Below, piece by piece: positions 48,683 through 56,806 of a DNA stretch of 64,000 nt. Source of the stretch: JACVRW01 sp963819115 (GTDB lineage Bacteria; Actinomycetota; Thermoleophilia; Solirubrobacterales; Thermoleophilaceae); contig CAWFUR010000011.1 of NCBI GenBank assembly GCA_963819115.1, positions 62,001 to 126,000 of the forward strand. Reading direction: 5' to 3'. The notes under the pieces were generated by a model that was not told where the DNA came from, did no database searches, and saw only the letters and a program-made list of their open reading frames with translations. Position 1 is the stretch's first letter. Each line of letters begins with the position of its first letter. The translations under genes were made by a program, and so were the position numbers.

Positions 48683-49317
48683 GCGAAGGACAGCTCGACA
48701 GCCCCCAGCGCTTCGAGCTCGAGCCGTACGCGGTCCCCGGGGCCCACGCTCGGCGGCGGGGCGAGCACGCCGGTGATGATCAGGTCGCCGGAACGGAGCT
48801 GCTCCCCCGCGGCGGTCAGGCGATCGCTCACCGCGGCGACCATCGCCTCCAGGTGGGCGCCGGTCCGATCGGCGGGGACCTGCTCGCGCTCCTCGCCGTT
48901 CACCAGCAGCCGCCCGGCGCCCGGCGCGGCCGTCTCCACGCGCGGCCCGAACGCCACGGCGCGATGGAAGATGTTGCCCGCGAGGATGCGCGGCACGTCC
49001 CAGGAGAGGTCCGGCATGTCGGCGACCTCGAGCGCCGGGAGCAGCGCCACGATCGTCCGGCCGTCCTCGCCGAGCTCCACGCCGACCTCCGGCTCGGCCA
49101 CGGTCGGGCGCCCCTTCGTCGAGTAGGTGTCGCCGTCCGCGAGGAGGCCGGCGGTGGAGAGGAATCCCGCCAGCGGCGCCTCGATCCCGAGCTTCTCCTG
49201 CACCGCGGGCACGTTGAAGCCCACCTTCCAGCCGAGCGGCTGGGCTCCCGACTCCATCGCGTCGCGCCGCCGCGCGAGCATGGCGCCCGTAGCATCGGGC
49301 ACGCCGGCCTCGCTCAT
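48679..49317 (-). CDS. Fumarylacetoacetase/2-oxopent-4-enoate hydratase family protein
   Basis: 212 residues from ATG, four-base overlap with the alcohol dehydrogenase upstream. The family core includes GAQPLGWKVGFNVPAVQEKL, the metal-binding AEPEVGVELGEDG (two Glu ligands) and SGDLIITGVLAPPPSVGPGD at the end, matching MhpD/FAH-type hydratases or decarboxylases that act in meta-cleavage of aromatics. No ring-cleavage dioxygenase is nearby, so the pathway cannot be assigned. Confidence 0.82.
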   Translation of the reverse strand: MSEAGVPDATGAMLARRRDAMESGAQPLGWKVGFNVPAVQEKLGIEAPLAGFLSTAGLLADGDTYSTKGRPTVAEPEVGVELGEDGRTIVALLPALEVADMPDLSWDVPRILAGNIFHRAVAFGPRVETAAPGAGRLLVNGEEREQVPADRTGAHLEAMVAAVSDRLTAAGEQLRSGDLIITGVLAPPPSVGPGDRVRLELEALGAVELSFA

Positions 49318-50348
49318 GGGCGCATCACGATCTTCAGCGCCTCGCGGCGGTCATAGGCCGCGTACGCCTCGGGCGCCTCGTCGAGCGTGGTGTGGCGGCT
49401 GACGAGCGGAGTTGGGTCGAGCACGCCGGCGGCCATCATCGAGAGCACCCTGTCCACGTGCCCGATCACGTTGGCGTGACCCGAGGTGAGGGTGAGCGCC
49501 TTGATCCAGATGATCCCCATGTGCAGCTGGATGCGCTCGGCGTACACGCCGGTGGCCGACACCTTGCCCGCCTTGCGGGCGAGTCGGCATGCCAGCTCGA
49601 GAGCGTCCGGGTGGCCGACGGCGTCCACCGCAACGTCCACACCGCGCCCCGCGGCGGCCGCCTTCGCGGCGCCGCGCGGGTCGCCCTCGGTCAGGTGTAC
49701 GGGCTCGGCACCGAAGGACTCGGCCGTGGCCAGGCGGTCCTCCACCGTGTCGATCGCGATCACGTGCGAGGCGCCGCCGGCCCTGGCCGCCTGCACCGCG
49801 CACAGCCCCACCGGGCCGAGCCCGAGCACGGCCACCGCGTCGCCCGGCTCCATGCCCGCCGCGGCCACCGCGTGGTAGCCGGTGCCCATCACGTCGCCGG
49901 CGAACAGGGCGGCGTCGTCCGACATGCCCTCTGGCACGCGGCGCAGGGTCAGGTTCGCGTGGGGAACGAGAACCTGCTCGGCCTGCGCCCCCTGGAGCGA
50001 GCCGAGCGTCTTGCCGTGCCCGAAGACCCGGCCCTCGTCGCACTTGTGGTAGTCGCCGCGGCGGCAGAAGAAGCAGTTCCCGCAGGCCGAGCAGTAGCAC
50101 CCGAGCACGCGGTCCCCCTCCGAGACCTCGGTCACGGCGTCGCCCGCCGCGATCACCGTGCCCACGAACTCGTGGCCGATGGTGAACCCGGGCTCGATCG
50201 AGACCCGGCCGTGGTAGATGTGCAGGTCAGATCCGCAGATGCCGGTGGCCGCCACGCGCACCACCGCGTCGTCGCGCTCCACGAGCTCCGGCTCGGGGCG
50301 CTCCTCCACCCGGACGTCGCCCGGCGCATGGAAAGTGACCGCCTTCAT
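49314..50348 (-). CDS. Zinc-dependent medium-chain alcohol dehydrogenase
   Basis: 344 residues. Catalytic zinc ligands are C38 in ATGICGSDLHIYH, H59/E60 in TIGHEFVG and a later Glu/Asp/Cys. The structural zinc lobe has four cysteines (YCSACGNCFFCRRGDYHKC). The Rossmann segment AVLGLGPVGLCAVQAARAGG binds NAD(P), with D in IAIDTVEDRL favouring NAD. This arrangement resembles threonine/sorbitol dehydrogenase-like and formaldehyde dehydrogenase-like members. It overlaps the hydratase gene by four bases, so the two act in one pathway. Confidence 0.9.
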   Translation of the reverse strand: MKAVTFHAPGDVRVEERPEPELVERDDAVVRVAATGICGSDLHIYHGRVSIEPGFTIGHEFVGTVIAAGDAVTEVSEGDRVLGCYCSACGNCFFCRRGDYHKCDEGRVFGHGKTLGSLQGAQAEQVLVPHANLTLRRVPEGMSDDAALFAGDVMGTGYHAVAAAGMEPGDAVAVLGLGPVGLCAVQAARAGGASHVIAIDTVEDRLATAESFGAEPVHLTEGDPRGAAKAAAAGRGVDVAVDAVGHPDALELACRLARKAGKVSATGVYAERIQLHMGIIWIKALTLTSGHANVIGHVDRVLSMMAAGVLDPTPLVSRHTTLDEAPEAYAAYDRREALKIVMRP

Positions 50349-50369
50349 CGGTCGCGCAGGCTACCTGCT

Positions 50370-50375
50370 TAGGAT
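50370..50375 (+). promoter_or_regulatory. Candidate -10 box for the acyl-CoA thioesterase-like gene
   Basis: TAGGAT ends 8 nt before the GTG start; no ribosome site is seen between. Confidence 0.4.
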
Positions 50376-50383
50376 CACCGGCC

Positions 50384-51166
50384 GTGAGTCACGACGCGTT
50401 CTTCGTCCCCGACGGGGACACCCTCGTGCCCACGGAGCTCACACGCGGCCCATGGGACCCCGGTGCCCAGCACGCCGGGCCGCCGTCGGCACTCCTGGCG
50501 CGGGCGATCGAGCGCTGCGGGCCGCGCGAGGACGTGCAGGTCGGGCGCATCACGATCGAGATCCTCGGCCCCGTGCCGCTCGCCCCGCTCACCACCTCGG
50601 CCGCGGTCGTGCGGCCGGGCCGCGGGGTGGAGCTGCTGGAGGCCACGCTCACCGGACCCGGCGGTGACGTGATGCGGGCCCGCGCCTGGCGGCTCCGCAC
50701 CTCGGAACAGGTGCTGGACCCGCCGCCACCGCCCGACCCGCCCCCGCCCGGGCCGGACCAGGGCGAGGCGCGCGACTTCTTCCCCACCGGCCACGAGGTC
50801 GGCTACCACACGGCCATGGAGCTCAGGTTCGTTCGCGGAGCATTTTTGGACCCGGGACCGGCCATGGTGTGGATGCGCCCGCGCGTGCCGCTCGTGGAGG
50901 GCGAGGAGACCACCCCGCTGGAGCGCGTGATGATCGCCGCCGACGCCGGCAACGGCGTGAGCGCCGCGCTCGACTGGCGGCGCTACCTGTTCATCAACAT
51001 CGACCTCAGCGTGCACCTCAAGCGCCTGCCCGCAGGCGAATGGGTCGGGGTGGACGCCGTGACCTTCCCGGAGCCTCACGGCGTGGGCCTGGCCGACACC
51101 GTGCTCTGGGACGAGCACGGGCGTCTCGGGCGAGGCGCGCAGACGCTGGTGGTGCGCGCCCGCTGA
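50384..51166 (+). CDS. Acyl-CoA thioesterase-like protein (double hotdog)
   Basis: 260 residues from GTG. Two hotdog-like halves are joined by a Pro-rich linker (VLDPPPPPDPPPPGPDQGE, about 110-128). The first half has GPWDPGAQHAGPPSALLARA, typical of the TesB/4HBT_3 family, where an Asn/Asp-Gly-His-like loop lies over the active site; the second has MIAADAGNGVSAALDWRRYL and GVGLADTVLWDEHGRL. No canonical catalytic residue set is obvious, as in many actinobacterial members. It is followed by SDR, SCP2-like and alcohol dehydrogenase genes on the same strand. Confidence 0.8.
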   Translation: MSHDAFFVPDGDTLVPTELTRGPWDPGAQHAGPPSALLARAIERCGPREDVQVGRITIEILGPVPLAPLTTSAAVVRPGRGVELLEATLTGPGGDVMRARAWRLRTSEQVLDPPPPPDPPPPGPDQGEARDFFPTGHEVGYHTAMELRFVRGAFLDPGPAMVWMRPRVPLVEGEETTPLERVMIAADAGNGVSAALDWRRYLFINIDLSVHLKRLPAGEWVGVDAVTFPEPHGVGLADTVLWDEHGRLGRGAQTLVVRAR

Positions 51167-51227
51167 GCGCGGGCGGGCCACCCGGCATATTCTGCGCCCC
51201 CTGGCCTGTAATTGATCGGAGGGGACC

Positions 51228-52079
51228 ATGGCGGACACCTCGGGGGCCGTGCTCATCACGGGCTGCTCGACGGGCATCGGCCGAGCCACGGCCGAGCTGC
51301 TGGCGCGGGACGGTCACACCGTGTACGCCACGGCACGACGGCTTGAGTCGATCGCCGACCTGCGCGAGAGCGGCTGCAGGACGCTGGCACTCGACGTGAC
51401 CGACGAGGAGTCGATGGGCGCCGCCGTGAGGGCGGTGGAGGAGGCCGAGGGCTCGGTCGGAGCGCTGGTGAACAACGCGGGCTACAGCCAGAGCGGCGCC
51501 GTGGAGACGATCGCCCTGGCCGACCTGCGGGCCCAGTTCGAGACGAACGTCTACGGGCTCGTGCGCATGGCCCAGCTCGTGCTGCCGGGCATGCGCCGGG
51601 CGGGGCGCGGGCGAATCGTGAACGTGAGCTCGATGGGCGGAAAGCTGACCTTCCCGGGCGGCGGCGCCTACCACGCCACGAAGTACGCCGTGGAGGCGAT
51701 CTCGGACGCGCTCCGCTTCGAGGTCCGGGGCTTCGGCGTGCAGGTGGTGGTGATCGAGCCCGGGCTGATCAAGACGAACTTCGCGGAGACGGCGGTGGGC
51801 TCCATGGGCCCGACCGCATCCGAGGAGGGGCCCTACGCCGGCTTCAACCAGGCGGTGGCCGCGGCCACCGCGGGCGCCTACGACGGCGCCATCGGCCGCC
51901 TGGGAGGAGGCCCGGACGCGGTGGCCAAGGCCATCCGCAAGGCGATCACCGCGAAGCGGCCGCGCACCCGCTATCCCGTCACCCCGTCGGCGCGGCTTCT
52001 GCTCACCCAGCGCAAGCTCTCACCGGACCGCGTGTGGGACGCCGTCGTCGGTTCCTCGTTCCCGCGGCCCGGCGCCTGA
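51228..52079 (+). CDS. Short-chain dehydrogenase/reductase
   Basis: 283 residues. Classical SDR: nucleotide-binding TGCSTGIG (about 11-18), ALDVTDE acidic loop, NNAG at the start of strand 4, SSMGG with catalytic Ser, and YHATK with catalytic Tyr and Lys. GGGACC-rich ribosome site before the ATG. The C-terminal substrate loop is long. Probably an NADP-linked carbonyl reductase on a lipid or steroid-like compound, but the substrate is not defined. Confidence 0.9.
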   Translation: MADTSGAVLITGCSTGIGRATAELLARDGHTVYATARRLESIADLRESGCRTLALDVTDEESMGAAVRAVEEAEGSVGALVNNAGYSQSGAVETIALADLRAQFETNVYGLVRMAQLVLPGMRRAGRGRIVNVSSMGGKLTFPGGGAYHATKYAVEAISDALRFEVRGFGVQVVVIEPGLIKTNFAETAVGSMGPTASEEGPYAGFNQAVAAATAGAYDGAIGRLGGGPDAVAKAIRKAITAKRPRTRYPVTPSARLLLTQRKLSPDRVWDAVVGSSFPRPGA

Positions 52080-52117
52080 GAGAATGCCGGGCACGTAACC
52101 CTGAGAGGAGCACGAAC

Positions 52118-52537
52118 TTGCCGTACTTCAAGGACGCCGATGAGGTCTACGCCTACATCGGAAGGCTGTTCAGCGAGCTCGCCGACGACGAGGAGCTCGC
52201 CCCGAAGTTCCGCCGCGCCAACACGATCGTGCAGTACCGCTACCGGGAGCCCGAGTCGCAGATCACCGTGAGCCTGCTGGAGGGCGAGGACGGGCGTGTG
52301 GACTGCGGTCCCACTGACATGCAGCCCGAGGTGGTCATGACGATGGACGCGGACACGGCCCACCGGTTCTGGCTGGGCAAGGTGAACGTGACCGTGGCCC
52401 TGGCACGCGGGCAGATGAAGGCCAAGGGTCCCGTGGCCAAGATCCTGAAGCTCGTGCCGCTCACCAAGCCGATCTTCCCCCGCTACAGAGCGATCCTCGA
52501 GCAGTCCGAGCGGCCGGACCTCCTCGAAGCGGCCTGA
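52118..52537 (+). CDS. SCP2 sterol-transfer family protein
   Basis: 139 residues from TTG, with GAGAGGAG 7 nt upstream; an open frame continues upstream into the SDR gene but has no better start. The fold matches the SCP-2/sterol carrier family: an N-terminal helix (DADEVYAYIGRLFSELADD), SQITVSLLEGEDGRVDCG strands, MTMDADTAHRFWLGKVNVTV and the lipid tunnel-closing GQMKAKGPVAKILKLVPLTK. Binds hydrophobic ligands such as acyl chains. Overlaps the next gene by one base (TGATG), so these two act together. Confidence 0.82.
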   Translation: MPYFKDADEVYAYIGRLFSELADDEELAPKFRRANTIVQYRYREPESQITVSLLEGEDGRVDCGPTDMQPEVVMTMDADTAHRFWLGKVNVTVALARGQMKAKGPVAKILKLVPLTKPIFPRYRAILEQSERPDLLEAA

Positions 52538-53757
52538 TGGAGGCCGCCGCCGACCCCTTCGCCCGTCAGCTCACGGGCTTCAAGGACTTCTACCAGTACG
52601 CCTCCACCACCCGGATCATCTCCGGCCGGGACCTGCTCGGGTCCGCCGGCTTCGAGTTCCAGAAGGAGGGGGCGCGCCGGGTCTTCATCGTCACCGACGT
52701 CGTGGTGAGGGGCACCGGCCTCGTGGACCGGGTGCAGGCCGGGGTGGAGGACGGCGGGCTGGAGGTGGCCGGCGTGTTCGATGCCGTGCCGCAGGACTCG
52801 TCCACCGACGTGGTGGAGCAGTGCGCGGCCGCCGCGAAGGAGGCGGGCGCCGACTCGTTCCTCGCCGTCGGCGGGGGATCCGTGATGGACACCGCCAAGG
52901 TGGCCGACGCCGTGTTCACCCACGGCGGCAGCGCCCGCGAGCAGGAGGGCTTCTTCCTCATGCCGCGCGAGGACGACGGCATGGGCCGGCCGCTCGACGT
53001 GGTGCCGCTGGCGTGCATCCCCACCACCGCCGGCACCGGCAGCGAGGTGTCGATGGCGGCCGTGATCAAGGACCACGAGCACAAGGTCAAGCTGGAGATC
53101 GCGGACTTCCCGCTCTTCCCGCGGCTGGCCATCCTCGATCCCGAGGCCACCCGCACGCTGCCGCCCGCCGTGGCCGCGTCCACCGGGATGGACGCCGTGA
53201 CCCACGCGATCGAGGGCTACGTCTCGATGGACTGGAGCCCCCACCAGGACGCCCGCTCGATGCAGGCGCTGCGGATGATCCGCGACAACCTGGAGCGTGC
53301 GGTGCAGACGCCGGAGGACGACACCGCGCGCGGGAACATGCTGATCGCCGCGAACCTGGCCATCACCCTCGCGCTGGGTTCCGTGCACGCCATGTCGCAT
53401 CCCTGCGGAGCGCATTTCGGTGTGCCGCACGGGGTGGCCAACTCGATCAACCTGCCGCACGTCATTCGCTTCAACGCGGAGGGGGGCGATGACATCGCCG
53501 ACCGCTATCGCGACCTGGCCGACCTGTTCGGCGCGGAGAGCGGCGGCTCGGGCCCCGAGGTGGGGGATGCCCTGGCCACCCACATATCGAGCCTCGCGGA
53601 GGGCCTGGGTCTGCCCACTCGCCTCTCGCAGGTGGGCGTGTCCGAATCCGGCATCCCCGCCCTGGTGGAGGGGGCGATGGGCGACGGCACCACGCTGCTG
53701 AACCCGCGCGAGCCGAGCGAGAGCGACTACGAGGAGCTGTACCGAAAGGCCCTCTAA
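52537..53757 (+). CDS. Iron-containing alcohol dehydrogenase
   Basis: 406 residues. Family III (iron-activated) dehydrogenase: NAD loop GGGSVMDTAKVADAVF, PTTAGTGSEVSMAAV, and metal ligands in STGMDAVTHAIEGY (Asp and His) and AMSHPCGAHFGVPHG (two His). All ligands appear present. Starts at an ATG overlapping the SCP2-like stop. Likely reduces or oxidises an alcohol or aldehyde in the same pathway as the three preceding genes. Stop shares bases with the convergent epimerase stop. Confidence 0.92.
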   Translation: MEAAADPFARQLTGFKDFYQYASTTRIISGRDLLGSAGFEFQKEGARRVFIVTDVVVRGTGLVDRVQAGVEDGGLEVAGVFDAVPQDSSTDVVEQCAAAAKEAGADSFLAVGGGSVMDTAKVADAVFTHGGSAREQEGFFLMPREDDGMGRPLDVVPLACIPTTAGTGSEVSMAAVIKDHEHKVKLEIADFPLFPRLAILDPEATRTLPPAVAASTGMDAVTHAIEGYVSMDWSPHQDARSMQALRMIRDNLERAVQTPEDDTARGNMLIAANLAITLALGSVHAMSHPCGAHFGVPHGVANSINLPHVIRFNAEGGDDIADRYRDLADLFGAESGGSGPEVGDALATHISSLAEGLGLPTRLSQVGVSESGIPALVEGAMGDGTTLLNPREPSESDYEELYRKAL

Positions 53758-54776
53758 CGGGCGGCGGTTTCGGCTCGCTCCGCCCTGGCCATCTCGGCGA
53801 GGGTGGCCTTGGCCGTGTTCTGAGGGCGCCAGCGCAGCTGTTTGCGTGCCCGATCGGTCTTCATCAGCACCGGCTTGCGCATGGAGTGGAGCCAGTCCAC
53901 GCTCGGCGGCATCATGGGAAGCCGGGTCACGATCTCCGCGGTGGCCTCCACCGCCAGCAAGGGCACCGGGACCGAGTACCAGCCGAGGGCGGCGGCAAGG
54001 TCGGACATCGTGAGCGTGCCGCCGGCGGCGAGGTTGTAGGGCCCGGGCTCGCCCACCCCGCGGACGCCGGCCACGAACGCGCGGGCCACGTCGTCCTCGT
54101 GCACGAGCTGGAAGCGCGTGCCCGGGTCCGGGATCACCGGTCGCAGCGCGGGCATCATGGAGAGCAGCCGGCTCACCGCGGCGGGCATCGCCTCTCCGAG
54201 CCGGAAGTACGGGATCGCGTGCAGCATCGTGCGCGCCTCGGGACCGGCGACGATGCAGGGCCGGAAGGCGTAGGCCACGGTGCGGCGGCGCTTGAGCAGC
54301 ACCTCCGCCAGCACCCGCTCCACCTCGGCCTTCTGTTCGGAGTAGGGGTGCTCGGGCGAGCCGCGCACGGGCACCTCCTCGGTGAGCCAGTCCGGGTTGT
54401 CGTCGTGGAACCCGTAGGCGGCGACGCTCGAGGCGTAACAGATGCGCTTCACGCCGTGCTTGGCCGCCGCCGTGAACACCATGCGCGAGCCGTCGATGTT
54501 CAGTTGCCGGGTGGCGTCGCTCGCGCTCAGGATCGCGAAGGCCAGGTGCACCACCACGTCGGCGCCCTTGGCGAGGTCCTCCACGCTGGCGGCGTCGGTC
54601 ACGTCGCCCTGGCGGTACTCCGTCTTTCGCCAGCCCTGCTCGGCCGGGTCGAAGGGCCGGCGGGCCATGCCCACGATGCGCTTGACCGCGCGGGAGCGCT
54701 CCAGCGCGTTCACGATCGATATCCCGAGGTCCCCGGTGGGACCTGTGACCGCCACCGTGAGCGCCGGGCTGGCCAT
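53754..54776 (-). CDS. NAD-dependent epimerase/dehydratase family protein
   Basis: 340 residues. Extended SDR: TGPTGDLGISIVNAL (about 11-25) binds NAD(P), AYASSVAAYGF-like CYASSVAAYG carries the Ser/Thr region and YSEQK the catalytic Tyr and Lys. GPYNLAAGGTLTMSDLAAAL and the C-terminal LRWRPQNTAKATL block follow the usual layout. The sugar or other substrate is unknown; members include NAD-binding reductases and hopanoid-associated proteins. Confidence 0.85.
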   Translation of the reverse strand: MASPALTVAVTGPTGDLGISIVNALERSRAVKRIVGMARRPFDPAEQGWRKTEYRQGDVTDAASVEDLAKGADVVVHLAFAILSASDATRQLNIDGSRMVFTAAAKHGVKRICYASSVAAYGFHDDNPDWLTEEVPVRGSPEHPYSEQKAEVERVLAEVLLKRRRTVAYAFRPCIVAGPEARTMLHAIPYFRLGEAMPAAVSRLLSMMPALRPVIPDPGTRFQLVHEDDVARAFVAGVRGVGEPGPYNLAAGGTLTMSDLAAALGWYSVPVPLLAVEATAEIVTRLPMMPPSVDWLHSMRKPVLMKTDRARKQLRWRPQNTAKATLAEMARAERAETAAR

Positions 54777-54810
54777 GGTGCCTGTTCTAACCGATCCCGA
54801 CGGGCCCGCG

Positions 54811-55428
54811 CTAGGCCTCGTCGTAACCCGGCTCGCCGGGCAGCAGCACCTCGGGCATGCCGTCGCGCAACACGATCCTCGGCTGCACCGCGTCCACGGA
54901 GCGGCCCCCGGTGTTCTCGAGCGCGGCGGCCACCGATGCGAACTGCTCCAGGCGCTCCAGGTGCTTGATGGTCGGGAACACCAGCATCATCTCGTCGTGG
55001 CGACCGGCCTCGAGGGCATCCGACGGGCGGACCCACCGGACATCCACGCATTCCTGGCCGTCCACGCGCGGCTCGGCTCCCTCGGGTGAGCGCGCCACGT
55101 AGAACCAGGTGTCGAAGCGGACCTTCACCTCCGCCGGGGTGATCCAGCGGGAGAAGAGCATCAGGGCCTCGACCTCTATGTCCACCTCGGCCTCCTCCGC
55201 CATCTCGCGCACGGCGGCCGCCGCCAGATCGGCGTCCTCCTCGTGGAGCGAACCGCCGGGGAAGACCCACGCCCCGCCCATGAACCGCTGCTCGGGATTG
55301 CGCTGGACCAGCAGCACCTCGAGACCGTTGGTGCCGTCCCGCAGGAGCATCAGCGTGGCCGCCTGGCGCGGCTCGGTGACCGGACCCTCGTTGATCTCCT
55401 CCCCGGGCGGGGGCCGGTGGAACCGCAC
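54811..55428 (-). CDS. Nudix hydrolase
   Basis: 205 residues from ATG. The Nudix box Gx5Ex7REUxEExGU reads approximately GGSLHEEDADLAAAAVREMA then EEAEV (about 58-82), with the metal-binding REMAEEAE. An N-terminal strand (QAATLMLLRDGTNGLEVLLV) and a long C-terminal region suggest a NudF/NudL-type enzyme on a nucleotide-linked compound; the substrate is not predictable. Divergent from rubredoxin with a 50-nt gap. Confidence 0.88.
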   Translation of the reverse strand: MRFHRPPPGEEINEGPVTEPRQAATLMLLRDGTNGLEVLLVQRNPEQRFMGGAWVFPGGSLHEEDADLAAAAVREMAEEAEVDIEVEALMLFSRWITPAEVKVRFDTWFYVARSPEGAEPRVDGQECVDVRWVRPSDALEAGRHDEMMLVFPTIKHLERLEQFASVAAALENTGGRSVDAVQPRIVLRDGMPEVLLPGEPGYDEA

Positions 55429-55463
55429 ATGGCCACCCTACGGCTTCCGTGGCCATGGACCGC

Positions 55464-55469
55464 TAGGCT
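55464..55469 (+). promoter_or_regulatory. Candidate -10 box for rubredoxin
   Basis: TAGGCT ends 9 nt before the rubredoxin GTG, with no ribosome site between. Confidence 0.35.
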
Positions 55470-55478
55470 TCCCGCGCC

Positions 55479-55652
55479 GTGGCCGAGCCCCAGCTCTACA
55501 TCTGCAGCTCCTGCGGGTTCATCTATGACCCGGCCGAGGGCGACCCCGACGGCGGCATCCCGCCGGGCACGGCGTTCACGGACATCCCCGACGACTGGTT
55601 CTGCCCGGTCTGCGGGGCGCGCAAGAGGGACTTCGAGCTCTACGAGGGATAG
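55479..55652 (+). CDS. Rubredoxin
   Basis: 57 residues from GTG. Single-iron electron carrier: Fe(Cys)4 site C9-x2-C12 in YICSSCGFIYDPAEGD and C42-x2-C45 in WFCPVCGARKRDFELYE, with the conserved Tyr/Trp core (FIYDPAEG, IPDDWFCP). It may pass electrons to an alkane or fatty-acid hydroxylase or to an oxygen-stress enzyme; no partner is adjacent. A glyoxalase-like gene lies immediately downstream, out of frame and with no clear start of its own. Confidence 0.93.
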   Translation: MAEPQLYICSSCGFIYDPAEGDPDGGIPPGTAFTDIPDDWFCPVCGARKRDFELYEG

Positions 55653-55668
55653 GCCGGACCGTCCTCGC

Positions 55669-56073
55669 CTGGTCCCGGAGCTGATCTGCAGCGACCTCGG
55701 TCGCAGCCTCGGCTTCTACACCGGCGTGCTCGGCTTCCGCGTGCTGCACGAGCGACCGGCCGAGCGATTCGCCCACCTGGAGCGCGAGGGCGCGGAGATC
55801 ATGCTCGAACAGCCGCTGGCGCACGACCGTCTCTTTCCGCGCGCGGAGCTCAGTCAGCCATACGGGCGCGGGGTGAATCTCGAGATCGACGTGGACGAGG
55901 TGATCTCGCTGCACGAGGCGTGTGCCGCCGCGGGCGCGGAGATCGTGCTCGCTCTGGAGGAGCGCTGGTACGAGCTCGAGAGCGAAGCGCTCCGTGTCCG
56001 GCAGTTCGCCGTGGCCGACCCCGACGGCTACGTGATCAGGCTGTCGCAGCGCGTGGGTACGCGTCAGCTCTGA
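55669..56073 (+). CDS. Glyoxalase/VOC-fold protein, CTG start proposed
   Basis: About 134 residues. Two beta-alpha-beta-beta-beta units: LVPELICSDLGRSLGFYTGV and NLEIDVDEVISLHEACAAAG, with ERFAHLEREGAEIMLEQPLA and VRQFAVADPDGYVIRLSQR, typical of VOC enzymes or antibiotic-binding proteins. The frame is open upstream into rubredoxin but has no ATG, GTG or TTG between the rubredoxin stop and the conserved N-terminus; CTG at 55669 fits, while an ATG inside rubredoxin would add a Thr/Arg-rich leader unlike the family. Metal ligands are not certain. Confidence 0.75.
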   Translation: MVPELICSDLGRSLGFYTGVLGFRVLHERPAERFAHLEREGAEIMLEQPLAHDRLFPRAELSQPYGRGVNLEIDVDEVISLHEACAAAGAEIVLALEERWYELESEALRVRQFAVADPDGYVIRLSQRVGTRQL

Positions 56074-56414
56074 CCGGCGCGCTCCGCGTCGAAGCGATCG
56101 CGCGTCCGTTTCGCCGCCGTCATGCGCCAGGCCTCGGTGAGGAGCTCGTCCAGCTCCTCCGGGTCCACCGACGCAAGCCGCACGATCACCCACGGGTGGT
56201 TCTCGTAGTGGGGCGTGACCACGTACGTGCCGGGCTGCATGGCCACCAGCGCCTCGCGCTCTCCGCGGTCGATCTTCACCGCGATCGTCTCCCCATCCTC
56301 CAGCTCGCGGGCGAACATGGTCCGGCTCGTCACCCGGAAGCTGGCCGTGCCGTTGTACGACGGCCGCTCCTCCGTGGCCGGCAGGGCCAGCGCCAGGCGC
56401 CGGACCGTCTCCAG
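56064..56414 (-). CDS. MmcQ/YjbR-family protein, non-ATG start
   Basis: About 116 residues. The family starts with LETVRRLALALPATEERPSY and has TASFRVTSRTMFARE, IAVKIDRGEREALVAM, YVVTPHYENHPWVIVRL and ELLTEAWRMTAAKR, a double-wing DNA-binding-like fold of unknown role. No ATG, GTG or TTG lies at the conserved N-terminus; CTG 56414 gives exactly the usual first residue, while ATA at 56426 is the only other nearby candidate. It follows the VOC gene by 8 nt and is last in the bioA group. Its 3' end overlaps the convergent VOC gene by ten bases. Confidence 0.72.
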   Translation of the reverse strand: METVRRLALALPATEERPSYNGTASFRVTSRTMFARELEDGETIAVKIDRGEREALVAMQPGTYVVTPHYENHPWVIVRLASVDPEELDELLTEAWRMTAAKRTRDRFDAERAGQS

Positions 56415-56422
56415 GTCGGCCG

Positions 56423-56806
56423 CTATCCGCCCACCTGAGGCCGGTAGGTGCCGAAGGTCCAGACGTTGCCCTCGGGGTCCCTGATCGCGTACTCGCGGGA
56501 GCCGTAGTCCTGGTCGGTGAGCTCCATCACGACGTCGGCGCCTGCGGCGACGGCGCGTGCGTGGTGGGCGTCCACGTCGTCGAGGGCCACGTAGATGGTG
56601 ATCGGACCGCCAGGAAAGCGGTCGCCCTCCTCGCGCTTCGTGCCCAGCATGATCACGCCGCCCTCGTAGACCAGCTCGGCGTGGGCGATGGTGCCGTCCT
56701 CGTTCTCCATCACCGCGAGCTCCTCGAAGCCCGCGGCGCTCTTCAGGAACTCGATCGCGCCCCGGGCGTCGGTGTAGCGCAGCGCGGGGTAGATGTTCTG
56801 CGCCAT
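56423..56806 (-). CDS. VOC-family protein (PhnB/glyoxalase-like)
   Basis: 127 residues. Starts MAQNIYPALRYTDARGAIEF and ends REYAIRDPEGNVWTFGTYRP, the usual VOC/PhnB ends, with HAELVYEGGVIMLGTKREEG and YVALDDVDAHHARAVAAGAD between. Its ATG directly abuts the bioA stop, so they form one transcript. The role, possibly detoxification or sensing, is unknown. Confidence 0.85.
   Translation of the reverse strand: MAQNIYPALRYTDARGAIEFLKSAAGFEELAVMENEDGTIAHAELVYEGGVIMLGTKREEGDRFPGGPITIYVALDDVDAHHARAVAAGADVVMELTDQDYGSREYAIRDPEGNVWTFGTYRPQVGG

Noticed and set aside
55243..55668. Long upstream extension of the VOC frame through the Nudix and rubredoxin region
   Set aside because: The translation is Thr/Arg/Ser/Pro-rich noise that overlaps certain genes; only the part after the rubredoxin stop looks like protein.
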